This document shows, one piece after another, positions 24,431 to 33,420 of a stretch of 41,891 nt of DNA. The stretch is from contig CAZSWT010000027.1 of the NCBI GenBank assembly GCA_964611035.1, forward strand, positions 1 through 41,891, read 5' to 3'. Below the pieces are notes generated by a model, which had not been told where the DNA came from, did no database searches, and saw nothing but the letters and a program-made list of their open reading frames with translations. Numbering within the stretch: position 1 is the stretch's first letter; each line of letters starts with the position of its first letter. A program made the position numbers and the translations under genes. Source of the DNA: B33-G16 sp964611035. GTDB lineage: Bacteria; Desulfobacterota; DSM-4660; Desulfatiglandales; B25-G16.

Positions 24431-26863
24431 CTAGTTTCTGAGTGGTTTACCTGTATTCAGCATGTGCTGAATTCTTTCCTGGGTCTTGGGTTCACCGCAC
24501 AAACTCAAAAATGCCTCTCTCTCTAAATCCAAAAGATATTGCTCACTCACCTTGGTATACTCAAGGACATTCCCTCCACACAGGACATATCCCACCTTGG
24601 TGGAGACAGTCACATCATGTTCGGTGATGTAGCCTGACTCGTGCATGGTCCACAAACCAAGTTTAATCATAGCAAAGGTATTTTCCCCGGCCACCCGAAT
24701 TTCATCAAGGGATCTCTGGGGTGTATAGCCCTCCATATTCATGGCCAGAACCGTTTTTTTGGCATCTTCTATCAGATAGTCTCTATTGACTGTCATCTTA
24801 TCAGTAGGTTTCATGTATCCAAGCTTAATTGCCTCAGGTCCAGAAGTGGATACCTTGGCCATGGCGATGGTCTCAAAGGCCCTGGCCACAAACGGCATCA
24901 ATTCGATCTGTTTTGGGTAAATTCCTCCCTTCTGTACCTCGAACAGATTTCCTGTATTGCGGATAAGCAACTCCTTGCATCCTCCTCCAGAGGGAATTAA
25001 ACCAACACCAACCTCTACGAGGCCCATATAGGTCTCTGCTGCAAAACGAACACGATCAGAAGCCATACAGATCTCACACCCACCACCCAGGGCCATTCCG
25101 GCTGGTGCAGCGACTACAGGTTTGTCGAGATATTTTAGTTTCATAAAGGAGTCCTGAAATTGTTTGATCATCCAATCCAGTTCATCCCATTCCTCTTCCT
25201 GGGCCGAAAATAAAACCAATGGAAGATTAGCTCCGGCAGAGAAATTATCAGCATGGTTGGCGATCACCAGACCCTGGAAATCCTTGCTCACAATGTCAGC
25301 CGATTTCATGACCATACTGATAATATCATCACCCATAGCATTCATCTTGGTATGGAATTCCAGGCAGGCCACCCCGTCACCTATGTCAATCAGGCTCGCG
25401 CCCTTATTCCCTGCTACCTTCTTTTCTCGATCCTTAAGGGATGGCAAAAGTATGATCTCTGGTTTTACTGAAACCTCTTTATAATCCTTGGAAGAGAGAT
25501 CATAGAAATAGAGCTTGCCGGCTTCTCTTTTGTAGAAGGACTCTTTTCCGCTATCAAGCATTTCCTGAACCCAGGTCGGGATCTGGTATCCAGCCTCTTT
25601 CATTTTTGCCACAGACTTGCCTACCCCAATGGCATCCCAGACCTCAAACGGACCCATCTTCCAGGCAAATCCCCACTTCATTGCATTGTCCACATTTACA
25701 ATATCATCAGCTATTTCCGGAATCCGGTTGGCGGAATAGATGAGTGTTTCTGTCAAAGTAGTAAAAGTAAATTGCCCTGCAGCATCCTTGCCAGAGTAAA
25801 GCGATTTAATTTTTTGAGCCGTGCCTGAAATATTTTTTGCTGCTTCCAGTGAAGCCAGCCTTACCTTTTCTTGTGGGCTGTATTCCAGAGTAGTATAATC
25901 CAGTGAAAGTATTACCTTGTTCCCTTCTATATCTTTGCCCTTCTTGTAAAAACCCTGTCTGCTCTTTTCGCCCAGCATGTTGTTCTCAATCATTTTTTTG
26001 ATAAAATCCGGAGGCTGAAACATTTCCCGTTTCTCATCATCAGGTGCTCCTTGATATACATTATCTGTTACATGAAGTAGTGTATCCAGACCAACAAGGT
26101 CTGCTGTCCTGAAAGACGCACTCTTGGGATGGCCTATTACCGGCCCGGTGAGTTTATCGATGGCTTCAATAGTTAACCCCATGTCCATCATGACCTTGAT
26201 AACATAAAGCATGCTATAGATACCAATACGATTGGCCACGAAATTTGGGGTATCTTTGGCATATACAATCCCCTTGCCAAGCACCTTCTCGCATATTTCA
26301 GCAAGGGTCTCGATCACTTCGGGGAGTGTATCAGGGCCTGGTACAATTTCTAAGAGTTTCATGTATCGTGGGGGATTGAAAAAATGGGTAATGGCAAAAT
26401 TCTTTCGAAAGTTTTCCGAGCGGTCTTCACACATGGCCTTGGCAGATATACCTGAGGTATTGGAGGCGATGATAGTTCCAGGTTTTAACACCGTTTCAAC
26501 CTGTTCAAACACCCTTTTTTTGATGTCCAGTCTTTCCACCACTACTTCGATAATCCAATCTACATCGCCTAGCCACCCTAAATTATCTTCCAGGTTGCCT
26601 ATTGTGATCAGCTTGGCGTACTCTGGTATATAAAAGGATGCAGGTTTTGACTTCAGTGTGTTTTCTAATCCGTTTTGTGCCAGTTTATTCCTGAATTTCT
26701 TGCTATCCTTGGTAAGACCCTTTTTTTTATCATTATCTGTGAGTTCAGGGAGCACAATATCAAGAAGGGTTGTCTCGATACCCACATTGGCCAACTGGGC
26801 TGCAATGGTTGCTCCCATCACACCAGCTCCAATAACCGCGCATTTTTTGATAACCCTATTCAT
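24431..26863 (-). CDS. fadN: 3-hydroxyacyl-CoA dehydrogenase / enoyl-CoA hydratase fusion, FadN type
   Basis: An 810-aa two-function enzyme for the middle steps of beta-oxidation. The dehydrogenase is first: CAVIGAGVMGATIAAQLANV (NAD fold, about 8-27), HFFNPPRYMKLLEIVPG with the catalytic His, then the C-terminal dehydrogenase domains. The hydratase/isomerase is last (about 490-690): GVACLEFHTKMNAMG, the oxyanion NHADNFSAGANL and GMALGGGCEICMASDRVRFA with GLVEVGVGLIPSGGGCKELL supplying the catalytic Glu residues. This order (dehydrogenase-hydratase) is that of Bacillus FadN and opposite to E. coli FadB. A strong AGGAGG lies 8 bp ahead of the ATG. It heads the operon; a TetR-type palindrome lies upstream at 26971-26990. 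Confidence 0.93.
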   Translation of the reverse strand: MNRVIKKCAVIGAGVMGATIAAQLANVGIETTLLDIVLPELTDNDKKKGLTKDSKKFRNKLAQNGLENTLKSKPASFYIPEYAKLITIGNLEDNLGWLGDVDWIIEVVVERLDIKKRVFEQVETVLKPGTIIASNTSGISAKAMCEDRSENFRKNFAITHFFNPPRYMKLLEIVPGPDTLPEVIETLAEICEKVLGKGIVYAKDTPNFVANRIGIYSMLYVIKVMMDMGLTIEAIDKLTGPVIGHPKSASFRTADLVGLDTLLHVTDNVYQGAPDDEKREMFQPPDFIKKMIENNMLGEKSRQGFYKKGKDIEGNKVILSLDYTTLEYSPQEKVRLASLEAAKNISGTAQKIKSLYSGKDAAGQFTFTTLTETLIYSANRIPEIADDIVNVDNAMKWGFAWKMGPFEVWDAIGVGKSVAKMKEAGYQIPTWVQEMLDSGKESFYKREAGKLYFYDLSSKDYKEVSVKPEIILLPSLKDREKKVAGNKGASLIDIGDGVACLEFHTKMNAMGDDIISMVMKSADIVSKDFQGLVIANHADNFSAGANLPLVLFSAQEEEWDELDWMIKQFQDSFMKLKYLDKPVVAAPAGMALGGGCEICMASDRVRFAAETYMGLVEVGVGLIPSGGGCKELLIRNTGNLFEVQKGGIYPKQIELMPFVARAFETIAMAKVSTSGPEAIKLGYMKPTDKMTVNRDYLIEDAKKTVLAMNMEGYTPQRSLDEIRVAGENTFAMIKLGLWTMHESGYITEHDVTVSTKVGYVLCGGNVLEYTKVSEQYLLDLEREAFLSLCGEPKTQERIQHMLNTGKPLRN

Positions 26864-26958
26864 AAAAAAACCTCCTTTTTAAGTAAGCTAACGCGCCCGC
26901 CCGCCGCGTCCCGCAGAGCGGGACGGGCAGGCCTAAGATGATAAAGAATTTACATGAA

Positions 26959-26990
26959 AGTATACGAATAAAATGAATCGTCATTCATTT
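26959..26990 (-). promoter_or_regulatory. Candidate fad operon promoter and TetR/FadR-type operator
   Basis: AAATGAAT (26971-26978), CGTC, then ATTCATTT (26983-26990) is a perfect 8-bp inverted repeat with a 4-bp spacer, close to TetR-family fatty-acid regulator sites (TGAATGA-type half-sites). On the minus strand a TATACT -10 box lies at 26964-26959, so the palindrome would overlap the -35 region, a repressor position. The -35 match itself is poor. No regulator gene is in the window. Confidence 0.5.
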
Positions 26991-27071
26991 TTTTTTAAGG
27001 TATCATTCAGAAAAATTGAAGTCAAACAAATTTGTGACTATAGCAGCTACATAACTAATCGTTTGGTAACG

Positions 27072-27346
27072 TTCAAGTGTTGAGGCATTGATGGTTAATA
27101 GGGTAATGACTGTTTCTGAAAGGCGATATCTCAAAAAAAATTCCACTCTGTTCTGCAGTGGTCAAATATTTGGGGTTTGCTCCACAAAGCCCTTTGAAAT
27201 TTGCAAACAGTCTGTTAAAGCCCAAATATTTGACCACCTTCATCTGAGCCCTATAGATATCGCCTTGAAGAAATTGTCATTACCCTAAATAGTATTGGCC
27301 GTTTATCATGTGGCCTAATAAACAATGAGGCCTCAACATTTGAGTG
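27072..27346. mobile_element. Foldback/MITE-like element made of nested inverted repeats
   Basis: The 668-bp gap 26864-27531 holds no gene but this structure. Four paired arms are nested in order: TGTTGAGGC 27078-27086 with 27330-27338; TAGGGTAATGAC 27099-27110 with 27276-27287; AAGGCGATATC 27120-27130 with 27256-27266; GTGGTCAAATATTTGGG 27158-27174 with 27221-27237. All are exact. The whole can fold into one long hairpin of about 275 bp. A separate short hairpin, GTCCCGC-AGA-GCGGGAC, lies at 26908-26924, between it and fadN. Confidence 0.75.
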
Positions 27347-27531
27347 TTGCTAACAGTTTATTTAATTTCTATACTTATATTATTGTCTGAAATTATCGAC
27401 ACACCTGTTTCTATTACAAAGGCCGCAGGTAATCATCAACAGACATCTCTAAATATTGCCTTGCAATTTTAAAAAAGGGTTGATAATGAGGACAGAAAGT
27501 AGATAACAGTAAGATATTGAAAGGGTTTGAT

Positions 27532-29952
27532 ATGGGTAATAAATCTAAAGAAGTACCGCTAAAGAAGCTCCGTGTATTGTGTGATCCAGATTCCCTGGGC
27601 GTTCAATCTACAAGTGATATAAATAAAAAGAAGCAATTGTTGGTAGCCCAAGATAAGGCAATCAAAGGAATTACATTTGGGCTCAAGATGCCAAGAAATG
27701 ACTATAACTTGTATGTAGCTGGACCAGAAAGAACTGGTCTTACCTTTATTGCCAAAACGTATGTTGAGAAAATAGCCAAAAAAGACCCACCACCCTTTGA
27801 CTGGTGCTATGTCTATAATTTTCAAGAACCAGATACCCCCAAATATCTTAAACTGAACAGAGGCATGGGGATACAATTAAAAAAGGATGTATCCGAGTTT
27901 ATTGAAGAGGTTAAGACAGGTATACAGGATGTCTTTGAAAGTGAGGATTATAATAGAGAAAAGGAAGCTATAACCAAAACATTGAATACTAAAAGGAACG
28001 AATTAATCTCACAGTTGGAAAAAAGGGTGAGCAAGGGGGGATTTGTCCTGAATATTAGCCAGGCAGGAATGATGATTCTCCCATCGAAGAATGGCAAACC
28101 TATGGATGACGAAACTATTGCTGCCATGCCAGGGAAAGAAAGAAAAAAACTCCAGAAGGTAAGCCAGCAATTGCAGAACGATATGAAAGAAACAGTAAGA
28201 AATATTAGAAACCTGGATAGAGAATCAAAAGAGCGGATTAAGGAACTTGATAAAAAGATAGCCCTTTACCGAGTCGGACTTCTTATAGAAGAGCTTGAGA
28301 CCAAATATAAAGATTTGCCAAAGGTATTAGATTATTTCAAAGGGATGAAGGATGACATTATTCTTAATATCGATGATTTTAAACAAAAACAACCAATCCA
28401 ACAAGGCTCATTATTTATATCCCAGCCCGAACCCTCATTTGCCAGATATAAGGTAAATGTCTTGATTGACAATTCAAAGGTAAAGGGTGCCCCTGTTATA
28501 ATCGAAACCAATCCTACGTATCCTAATATTTTTGGCAGAATAGAGAAGCATGCACAATTTGGTACCCTTTATACAGACTTTACCATGATAAAACCCGGCG
28601 CATTCCATAGAGCAAATGGTGGGTATCTCATCATCAAGACCATTGATCTGCTAAGAAGTCTTGGGTCTTGGAATGCCCTTAAGAGGGCGATCAAAAATAG
28701 GGAGATTAGGATTGAAGAGCTGGCAGAAGAGATAGGATTTATATCAACAAAAACCTTAAAACCTATGCCTATCCCTCTTAATATCAAGGTTATCTTGATA
28801 GGTGATCCTTATATATATCATCTTCTCTATTCTTTAGATACGGATTTTAAAAAGATGTTTAAGGTTAAAGCACAGCTCGATGATAATATTAAGATGGTTA
28901 AAAAACAGATTAATAATTATCTCTTCTATATTGCTAAGGTATGTGAAGAAGAAGAGCTACTTGAAATTGATAAAAAAGGGCTGGCGAGGATAATAGAGTA
29001 TGCATCTGAATTGGTAGGAAACCAGCGAAAGATGTCGCTTAAATTGCCAGAAATAAAAGATTTAATGGTAGAGGCTAACTTCTGGGCCAAGCAGAGGGGT
29101 AAAAAACTTATTGAATCAAGTGATATCGAGAGGGCCATTGATGAAAAGGCGCAGAGATCAAATCTTATTGAGGCAAAACTCCAGGAAATGATTGAAGAAG
29201 ATACCATCCATATCCAGACACGAGGGAAGGTTGTAGGCCAGTTAAATGGTTTAACCATTTATGATTTAGGTGACTATACCTTTGGCAGGCCTGTAAGGAT
29301 AACTGCGACAGCTACCCCTGGCAAGGAAGGGGTTGTTGATATCGAGCGGGAGGCCAAAATGAGCGGTAATATTCATACGAAAGGCGTCCTCATTATGGAA
29401 AGCTACCTAAAAAATAAATATGCATTGGAGAAACCTCTTGCACTTTCAGCCAGTGTTACATTTGAGCAAAGCTACGGAATGATTGATGGAGACAGTGCCT
29501 CAGCAGCTGAACTGTTTACGATTCTCTCCTGCTTATCAAATAAGCCTCTCTATCAGGGGATTGCTGTTACCGGTTCTGTAAGCCAATTAGGTGAATGTCA
29601 GCCTATAGGTGGAGTTACCAGAAAGATAGAAGGTTTTTTTGATGTCTGTAAGGCCAAAGGTCTCACTGAGAAACAAGGTGTTATTATCCCAAAAAGAAAT
29701 ATAAACGATTTGATGCTTAAAAAAAAGGTTATATCTGCTGTAGAAAAAGGCAAATTTCATATCTATGCTATTGAAAATATGGATGAGGGGATTGAGATCC
29801 TCACCGGTGTCAAGGCAGGAATAAAGAATAAAGAAGGAAAGTATCAAAAAAATACCATTAATTATCTGGTAATGAAAAGGTTAAAGACGATGAGCGAGTC
29901 AGTAAAAGAGTCGGAAAAGAAAACAAAGAGAAAGATAAAGAAGGGCACCTAA
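27532..29952 (+). CDS. LonB/LonC-like ATP-dependent protease
   Basis: An 806-aa protein of the Lon-like group (AAA_32 type). The N-terminal third has a helical, coiled-coil-rich insertion (about 120-270). A diverged Walker-like start (NLYVAGPERTGLTFIAKTYV, about 65-84) and an AAA-like segment with GGYLIIKTIDLLRS and IKVILIGDPYIYHLLYSLD follow. The C-terminal Lon protease domain (about 575-770) holds the Ser-Lys dyad: Ser in GDSASAAELFTILSCLSN and Lys in GGVTRKIEGFFDVCK. The Walker A lacks a standard GKT (it has GPERTGLTF), so ATP use is uncertain. I chose ATG 27532, with AAAGGG upstream, over TTG 27517. A single gene. Confidence 0.9.
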   Translation: MGNKSKEVPLKKLRVLCDPDSLGVQSTSDINKKKQLLVAQDKAIKGITFGLKMPRNDYNLYVAGPERTGLTFIAKTYVEKIAKKDPPPFDWCYVYNFQEPDTPKYLKLNRGMGIQLKKDVSEFIEEVKTGIQDVFESEDYNREKEAITKTLNTKRNELISQLEKRVSKGGFVLNISQAGMMILPSKNGKPMDDETIAAMPGKERKKLQKVSQQLQNDMKETVRNIRNLDRESKERIKELDKKIALYRVGLLIEELETKYKDLPKVLDYFKGMKDDIILNIDDFKQKQPIQQGSLFISQPEPSFARYKVNVLIDNSKVKGAPVIIETNPTYPNIFGRIEKHAQFGTLYTDFTMIKPGAFHRANGGYLIIKTIDLLRSLGSWNALKRAIKNREIRIEELAEEIGFISTKTLKPMPIPLNIKVILIGDPYIYHLLYSLDTDFKKMFKVKAQLDDNIKMVKKQINNYLFYIAKVCEEEELLEIDKKGLARIIEYASELVGNQRKMSLKLPEIKDLMVEANFWAKQRGKKLIESSDIERAIDEKAQRSNLIEAKLQEMIEEDTIHIQTRGKVVGQLNGLTIYDLGDYTFGRPVRITATATPGKEGVVDIEREAKMSGNIHTKGVLIMESYLKNKYALEKPLALSASVTFEQSYGMIDGDSASAAELFTILSCLSNKPLYQGIAVTGSVSQLGECQPIGGVTRKIEGFFDVCKAKGLTEKQGVIIPKRNINDLMLKKKVISAVEKGKFHIYAIENMDEGIEILTGVKAGIKNKEGKYQKNTINYLVMKRLKTMSESVKESEKKTKRKIKKGT

Positions 29953-30139
29953 TCGTTTAATTTCTTGTAGAGTCCGTTGTTAGTTGTCTAAAAGATAAAA
30001 TTCAAGTAATTCCTATATAGAGCTGAAAATGATAGAGGAATCTGTCATTTCGCCTAAGTATTTGAAAATATTGTCGCAACTGACCACTGATAATCCCGAT
30101 TGATCGGGACTGACATTTCCTAATTTCTGCACTCGTTTG

Positions 30140-30586
30140 TTAATCATAGGTTAGGCGAGTTTTTTCATCAACTAATGTAGGCTGAATGATTTCTTCCCAC
30201 TTGGGATCATTCCATGTTCCTAATTTATTATGCATGGTGATATATTTTTGCGGTATAGGATGAGTGCCATACACGACTTCAAGGCCATATTTTGTTTTAA
30301 TAAAGTCATAAAAATGTGTGATATGAGGACATGGGGGATATCCCACAACTAATCCGGTAGCAAGATGTATTGCCTTCGCTCCATTCCCCATCATTTCCTC
30401 CACAGCATATTCAACATTGCCACCAGGACAGCCATCACACGTGGTATACCCGACAACTTCAACTTCCATATCCTTGTAACGGCTGAAGGCGCCTTCTCTG
30501 TTCCGCAATGATCTGAAACACTTACCGCCTGCACACCTGCGGTAGCGGTCACAAATGATTATACCAATCTTTGTTTTCTCTTCCAT
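30140..30586 (-). CDS. CGGC-domain protein, predicted metal-binding
   Basis: A 148-aa protein of the CGGC family. The opening GIIICDRYRRCAGGKCFRSL continues into RNREGAFSRY, followed by VVGYTTCDGCPGGNVEYAVE and then LATGLVVGYPPCPHI. The many clustered cysteines (in CAGGKC, CDGC and PPC) suggest a metal or iron-sulfur site, but the function of the family is unknown. The start ATG 30586 follows AAGGAG. It is downstream of the metallo-hydrolase on the same strand with a 100-bp gap. Confidence 0.85.
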   Translation of the reverse strand: MEEKTKIGIIICDRYRRCAGGKCFRSLRNREGAFSRYKDMEVEVVGYTTCDGCPGGNVEYAVEEMMGNGAKAIHLATGLVVGYPPCPHITHFYDFIKTKYGLEVVYGTHPIPQKYITMHNKLGTWNDPKWEEIIQPTLVDEKTRLTYD

Positions 30587-30686
30587 GTCATCTCCTTGTG
30601 TTAAAAAAAATATAAAACATAGTATTACGTATCAAATATCTTTGATAGCCCTTCAAACAGAAAGCAGCAGTAACGGATGCATGTGT

Positions 30687-31583
30687 TTATTCTATGTGGT
30701 TAACAAACCTCACCATTCTCTTTAAAATATCTTTTATTTGATCCTCTGGTAAAACTCCCTTCTTTGATAACCCACAATCGAAATCTTTTGCAAGTTTCTC
30801 TATTGTGAGCTCTATGTCTGCCTCTCTTTTATAGGTATCTATCATCTCCTCTCGAAAATCTTTGGCCTCCTTTTTAACTCTTTCACAGAACTCAATGCCC
30901 TCAGGTGGTGTGAGCGCCCCAAAGTGTTCTAAGCAGACAATCTCTGCCTTAACATTGCTGAGCTTTTCGATGCTGTCCTGAAAATCATCATAATTCGAGC
31001 TGCCCATAGGAAGGATTCTTTCTTCTGTCAAAACCCCAATACTGTCAGAGGGGAAAAGGGCGTATTCTCGGGGGAAATAGACAGCTATACTGCACACAGA
31101 ATGTCCTGGAACATCAATAATTTGAAGTTTTACCTTATTTCCAAGGTCAAGCTCCATTCCACCATTAATAATACGATGAATAGGAAAGCCTTCTTTTACA
31201 CAATTGAGTGGTTCAATCTGATCAATGCTATTCGGTGTCTGTAACATCGAATTGTTATACCCCTGTATTACCTTCAGGGCCTTTTGATTTTTTAGGATAC
31301 GTGCCCCAACTTTGCTAATAGCAACCTTAAGCCACGGCCATTGTTTCACAAGATATGGAGCCATACCAAGATGATCATAATGGCTATGGAGAATAATGAG
31401 ATGCCTGATTCTCTCCAGATCTACTTCAAGATTATTTAGCTGGGTCAGCACATCAGGTAAGACATGTGCCATAGCTCCACCAAGCAAGGCATATGTATCA
31501 CCTTTCATGAGATAAGAACATAGTTCTGGGCGACCTAAAAATTCAATCCTCTCAGTAACTGTACCAGGTTCCTTTATCCACAT
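30687..31583 (-). CDS. Metallo-beta-lactamase-fold hydrolase
   Basis: A 298-aa two-metal hydrolase. The metal motif HSHYDHLGM (about residues 65-73) is complete, followed by GHSVCSIAVYFPREYALFPS with the third His and bridging-Asp region (FPSDSIG), and a late LEHFG holding the final His. The family includes glyoxalase II-like thioesterases and lactonases; next to a CoA transferase a thioester substrate is plausible, but this is inference. The start ATG 31583 follows AAAGGAA. It follows the CoA-transferase by 20 bp and is probably in one operon with it. Confidence 0.88.
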   Translation of the reverse strand: MWIKEPGTVTERIEFLGRPELCSYLMKGDTYALLGGAMAHVLPDVLTQLNNLEVDLERIRHLIILHSHYDHLGMAPYLVKQWPWLKVAISKVGARILKNQKALKVIQGYNNSMLQTPNSIDQIEPLNCVKEGFPIHRIINGGMELDLGNKVKLQIIDVPGHSVCSIAVYFPREYALFPSDSIGVLTEERILPMGSSNYDDFQDSIEKLSNVKAEIVCLEHFGALTPPEGIEFCERVKKEAKDFREEMIDTYKREADIELTIEKLAKDFDCGLSKKGVLPEDQIKDILKRMVRFVNHIE

Positions 31584-31602
31584 AGAGCAATTCCTTTCAC
31601 AC

Positions 31603-32745
31603 TCACACTACCCCTTTCTCAATAAGCTCCTCAATCTCTCCTTTTGTATAGCCAAGCTCTGCGAGTATTTTTCTGGTACTTTCCCCAAAACTAATCGGTG
31701 CTGTGCGGATAGATCCTGGTGTGTCACTGAGTTTGACAGGTATCCCCAGTACTTTTACGGATTTTCCTTTATTATCTTTGACCTCGCCGATCATATCCCT
31801 GGCTAAAAAAAGTGGGTCATTTAAGACCTCGGTTAGATCCTGGACCTTTCCCCAGCAGACATCTTTATCGTGTAATTTTTTGACCCACTGGTCTAAGGTC
31901 TTGTTTTTGAAGGCCTTTCGAAAAAAGTCCAGTATCTCTTCCCTGTGATTATCATCATATTGTAGCGGTCCATATTCAGGCACATTTAAAACATCGCATA
32001 GATTCTTCCAGAATCGATTTTCCACGGCACCAATGGAGATATATCTTCTGTCAGCAGTCTCATAGACATTGTAGCATGCATATCGATGGGAGAGAAAGGT
32101 GTCTGATCGTTGAGGGACCCTATTATTTTTTTGAAGGATATGAAGAGGTACAGGTAAAAGACCAACCATACCGTCGGTCATAGATATATCGATATATTGT
32201 CCCTTGCCAGTCCTCTCTCTTGCTACAATGGCTAAAAGGATGCCGATAGCTGCATTCATACCCCCTCCAACCAGATCAGCTATCTGTATGCCAGGGATAC
32301 ATGGAGACCTGTCCTTTTCACCAATCATATCCAGTATTCCAGCAAAGCTGAGGTAATTAACATCATGCCCAGCTATATCCCTGAATGGACCATCCTGACC
32401 ATAACCGGTAATAGAGCAATAGATTATTCTTGGATTCACATTCTTCAAGGTCTCATAGTCTATACCGAGCCTTTTAGTTACACCGGGCCTAAATCCTTCC
32501 ATAAGGACATCGGCATCTCTTATCAATTTAAAGAAGATGTTCTGCCCCTCTTTTGTCTTTAAGTTTAATGTCATATGATCCTTGTTCCTGTTTACAGGAG
32601 ATAAAAAGATATCATCTGCCATAAACCTCTTGTCCTCAATTGCTATTACATTTGCTCCATGATCTGCCAGAATCATTGAGCAGTATGGACCAGGCAACAT
32701 CCTCGATAAATCTATTATTTTGATCCCTTCTAACGCACAACCCAT
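31603..32745 (-). CDS. CaiB/BaiF-type (family III) CoA transferase
   Basis: A 380-aa family III CoA transferase, which moves CoA between carboxylic acids; alpha-methylacyl-CoA racemases share the fold. Typical segments are IKIIDLSRMLPGPYCSMILA near the start, DVLMEGFRPGVTKRLGIDYE, YCSITGYGQDGPFRDIAGHD and GIQIADLVGGGMNAAIGILL, where Asp (ADL) is the catalytic residue. The DVN after AGHD and absence of an obvious racemase His-Asp pair favour a transferase, but racemase cannot be excluded. I start at ATG 32745 with AAGGAG upstream; a longer frame to 32787 lacks support. Confidence 0.9.
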   Translation of the reverse strand: MGCALEGIKIIDLSRMLPGPYCSMILADHGANVIAIEDKRFMADDIFLSPVNRNKDHMTLNLKTKEGQNIFFKLIRDADVLMEGFRPGVTKRLGIDYETLKNVNPRIIYCSITGYGQDGPFRDIAGHDVNYLSFAGILDMIGEKDRSPCIPGIQIADLVGGGMNAAIGILLAIVARERTGKGQYIDISMTDGMVGLLPVPLHILQKNNRVPQRSDTFLSHRYACYNVYETADRRYISIGAVENRFWKNLCDVLNVPEYGPLQYDDNHREEILDFFRKAFKNKTLDQWVKKLHDKDVCWGKVQDLTEVLNDPLFLARDMIGEVKDNKGKSVKVLGIPVKLSDTPGSIRTAPISFGESTRKILAELGYTKGEIEELIEKGVV

Positions 32746-32877
32746 TTTATTCTCCTTGTAGAAGGTAATTATTATGCAAATGGTCAATAAATTACGTTTC
32801 CTTTAGCAGTAACTCTCATTAATATCAAGTAGATCATGCTTCTGATTGAAATTTCATAGCTTCTTTCTAATGATTTT

Positions 32878-32886
32878 TGATATAAT
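32878..32886 (+). promoter_or_regulatory. Extended -10 promoter just before an ATG (leaderless layout)
   Basis: TGATATAAT is a full extended -10 box. Six bases separate its end from the ATG at 32893, so transcription should begin about at the start codon. No Shine-Dalgarno sequence is present, which fits a leaderless message. Confidence 0.5.
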
Positions 32887-32892
32887 TTATCT

Positions 32893-33246
32893 ATGCGTAC
32901 CTACAAAGATGAGGCCTGAGAATGGATTGAAAAGAAATGCAGTCAAAAAGCCCCTGTTAATGGGAAATATCTTTTCTTTTCATCCAATCGGAGCGTGTTT
33001 AAAACAATAGCTCAGCAGGAAATAGCTCTCCATAACTTTACATGTGCTACAGTCCTTCTTGATCCGGATGTAAAGAGAGGTGAATATATGCTGTGTGTTT
33101 ATGATACAGGCCACCGGAGGGAAAGAGAGCTGGCCATGCGATATACAGGAAAAGAAGGCATCAAATTTGTCGGCTGGATAGGAGAAGCCATGAAAATAGA
33201 GGAATTTTTTGAGAAGATGTGTGTAGAAAAAATGGAGCTTTTTTAA
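32893..33246 (+). CDS. Small unrecognised protein with an in-frame TGA at codon 9
   Basis: From ATG 32893 the frame reads MRTYKDEA, a TGA (32917-32919), then EWIEKKCSQKAPVNGKYLFF and on without a stop to 33246 (about 117 codons). The later part (RSVFKTIAQQEIALHNFTCA, EYMLCVYDTGHRRERELAMR) reads like a real, conserved protein and faintly recalls small 'putative phosphothreonine lyase' family proteins. A TGG-to-TGA change (Trp at codon 9) explains it as a nonsense mutation. Alternatives are a downstream start at GTG 32995, which lacks a ribosome site, or recoding; no SECIS-like hairpin is seen after the TGA. It ends 60 bp before tRNA-Leu. Confidence 0.45.
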
Positions 33247-33306
33247 TAGGTACCCCTGGTAATTCTATTGACAATCCATTCCTGTTAATTATAATCAAAA
33301 GCCAGT

Positions 33307-33394
33307 GCCGGAGTGGTGAAATTGGTAGACGCAGAGGACTCAAAATCCTCCGGGCCTCGTGCCCGTGTCGGTTCAATTCCGACCTCCGGCACCA
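33307..33394 (+). tRNA. tRNA-Leu (anticodon CAA)
   Basis: An 88-nt class II tRNA. The acceptor GCCGGAG (33307-33313) pairs with CTCCGGC, followed by discriminator A and an encoded CCA. The D-loop has GGTAGACGC, the anticodon arm GAGGA-CTCAAAA-TCCTC gives anticodon CAA, the long variable arm CGGGCCTCGTGCCCG identifies leucine, and the T-arm has GGTTCAATTCC. An integrase-like fragment follows within 120 bp, so its 3' end may be an attachment site. Confidence 0.95.
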
Positions 33395-33420
33395 AATAAA
33401 ATCAATAACTTATCCCATCT

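Noticed and set aside
32917..32955. Selenocysteine insertion at the in-frame TGA
   Set aside because: No hairpin of SECIS type could be drawn immediately after the TGA; a nonsense mutation or a later start is simpler.
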